DNA from: Aliarcobacter vitoriensis
GTDB taxonomy: Bacteria > Campylobacterota > Campylobacteria > Campylobacterales > Arcobacteraceae
DNA: 64,000 nucleotides
Assembly: GCF_003316695.1 (NCBI RefSeq)
Contig: NZ_PDKB01000006.1
Span: 62,001 to 126,000, forward strand
Reading direction: 5' to 3'
Shown here: positions 63,130 to 64,000 of the stretch, one piece after another
Position numbering within the stretch: position 1 is the stretch's first letter
Layout: every line of letters begins with the position of its first letter
Notes under the pieces: generated by a model
What the model saw: only the letters and a program-made list of their open reading frames with translations
Told to the model about the DNA's origin: nothing
Database searches by the model: none
Translations under genes and position numbers: made by a program

Positions 63130-64000
63130 ATGAGTAAAAAAGATATAAAAAAAGTTGTACTTGCTTATAGTGGTGGTTTGGATACTTCTATTATTTTAAA
63201 ATGGCTTCAAGATGAATACAATGCTGAAGTTATCACTTTTACAGCCGATTTAGGACAAGGCGAAGAAGTGGAACCAGCACGAGCTAAGGCTATAGCTTGT
63301 GGTATTAAACCAGAAAATGTATATATTTTAGACGTTAAAGAAGAGTTTGTAAAAGATTATGTTTTCCCAATGTTTAGAGCAAATGCTATTTATGAAGGTG
63401 AATATTTACTAGGAACAAGTATTGCAAGACCACTTATTGCTAAAAAACTTGTAGAAATTGCAAATGAAAAAGGTGCAGAAGCAGTAAGTCACGGAGCAAC
63501 AGGGAAAGGAAATGACCAAGTTAGATTTGAACTTGGAGCATTGGCTTTAAATCCAGATTTAAAAGTTATTGCACCTTGGAGAGAATGGGAGTTAAATTCA
63601 AGAGAAAGTTTACTTGAATATGCTAGAAAGAATGGTATTGAGATAGCACAAAAACACGTGGATGAAAACGGAAATCCAAAAATAAGCCCTTACTCTATGG
63701 ATGCAAATTTACTTCATATCTCTTATGAAGGTTTACACTTAGAAAATCCAGCAAATGAGCCAGAAGAAACTATGTGGTTATGGACAAATTCTCCAGAAAA
63801 AGCACCTGATGAAGCTGAATATATAACTATTGGATATAAAAATGGAGACCCTATTTCTATAAATGGAAAAGAGTTATCTCCTGCAACTTTACTTAAAACT
63901 TTAAATGATTATGGAAATAAACATGGAATTGGAAGAGTTGATATTGTTGAAAATAGATATGTTGGTATGAAGGCTCGTGGTTGCTATGAAACTCCAGGTG
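63130..64000 (+). CDS. argG: Argininosuccinate synthase (cut by window edge)
   Basis: ArgG joins citrulline and aspartate with ATP in arginine synthesis. The visible 290 residues begin [20 protein letters not shown], with the ATP-binding P-loop SGGLDTS. The segments [24 protein letters not shown] and [13 protein letters not shown] are also present. The frame is open to the window edge (the usual protein has about 400 residues). The ATG has AGGAAA upstream. It follows the GGDEF gene by 63 bases and probably has its own promoter. Confidence 0.96.
   Translation, partial: MSKKDIKKVVLAYSGGLDTSIILKWLQDEYNAEVITFTADLGQGEEVEPARAKAIACGIKPENVYILDVKEEFVKDYVFPMFRANAIYEGEYLLGTSIARPLIAKKLVEIANEKGAEAVSHGATGKGNDQVRFELGALALNPDLKVIAPWREWELNSRESLLEYARKNGIEIAQKHVDENGNPKISPYSMDANLLHISYEGLHLENPANEPEETMWLWTNSPEKAPDEAEYITIGYKNGDPISINGKELSPATLLKTLNDYGNKHGIGRVDIVENRYVGMKARGCYETPG

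Overview
The window is compact, very AT-rich bacterial chromosome. Gene content and order point to Campylobacterota of the Arcobacter/Aliarcobacter type: rpmJ-rpsM-rpsK-rpsD-rpoA-rplQ; an rluA-flpA-trmB-ftsE-ftsX-envC run as in Campylobacter jejuni; NxxHQWRQPL-type histidine kinases; and several TonB-dependent receptors. No tRNA, rRNA, CRISPR array, insertion sequence or prophage gene was recognised. Genus-level placement is inference from gene families and was not tested by a search.

Layout. 1-7.6 kb: gatA, the ribosomal protein/rpoA operon, a HIT protein, a DHH phosphoesterase, leuB and leuD. 7.7-9.6 kb: rpoD. 9.6-21.3 kb: an accessory block with a two-partner secretion pair (TpsB transporter and a 1561-residue TpsA adhesin), two tiny genes, and an operon for a TonB-dependent receptor, a YfiR-like periplasmic protein, a sensor kinase and an OmpR-type response regulator. 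21.3-26.8 kb: two membrane proteins, ppnP, hemL, azlDC, a tonB-like gene and rodA. 26.8-35.9 kb: rluA family, flpA-like, trmB, ftsEX, envC-like, a small membrane protein, mrdA, fliP. 36-43.9 kb: a PAS/HD-GYP sensor, a TolC/adaptor/RND efflux operon whose pump is split into two genes, and a thioredoxin-like protein. 43.9-53.5 kb: argC, a DUF4198-type protein with a siderophore-type TonB receptor, a modD-like gene, an unknown gene, polA, a micro-ORF and kdsB. 53.5-64 kb: a second kinase/regulator pair with a divergent outer-membrane protein, lptB-tsaE-trpD-S4 protein, a TonB receptor with a YfiR-GGDEF protein, and the start of argG.

The most interesting structure is in the accessory block. Three successive transcription units on the minus strand, (i) TonB receptor-YfiR-kinase-regulator, (ii) the two tiny genes and (iii) TpsA-TpsB, each start with the same 17-bp tandem operator, TCACACT-TCA-TCACACT, placed exactly 7 bp upstream of a perfect TATAAT. 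This looks like a self-contained regulon in which an outer-membrane receptor signals through a YfiR-like protein and a two-component system to control itself, two small proteins and a secreted adhesin. A second receptor plus YfiR module at 59.4-63.1 kb is wired to a GGDEF domain instead of a kinase, suggesting a reusable receptor-YfiR-output architecture.

Other points of interest are an RND pump split exactly between its two halves at an A6 run, an orphan TonB-receptor signal peptide ending in a G10 tract, paired palindromes around the promoter of the siderophore-type receptor, and a 21-residue hydrophobic micro-ORF with a very strong ribosome binding site downstream of two dyad elements.
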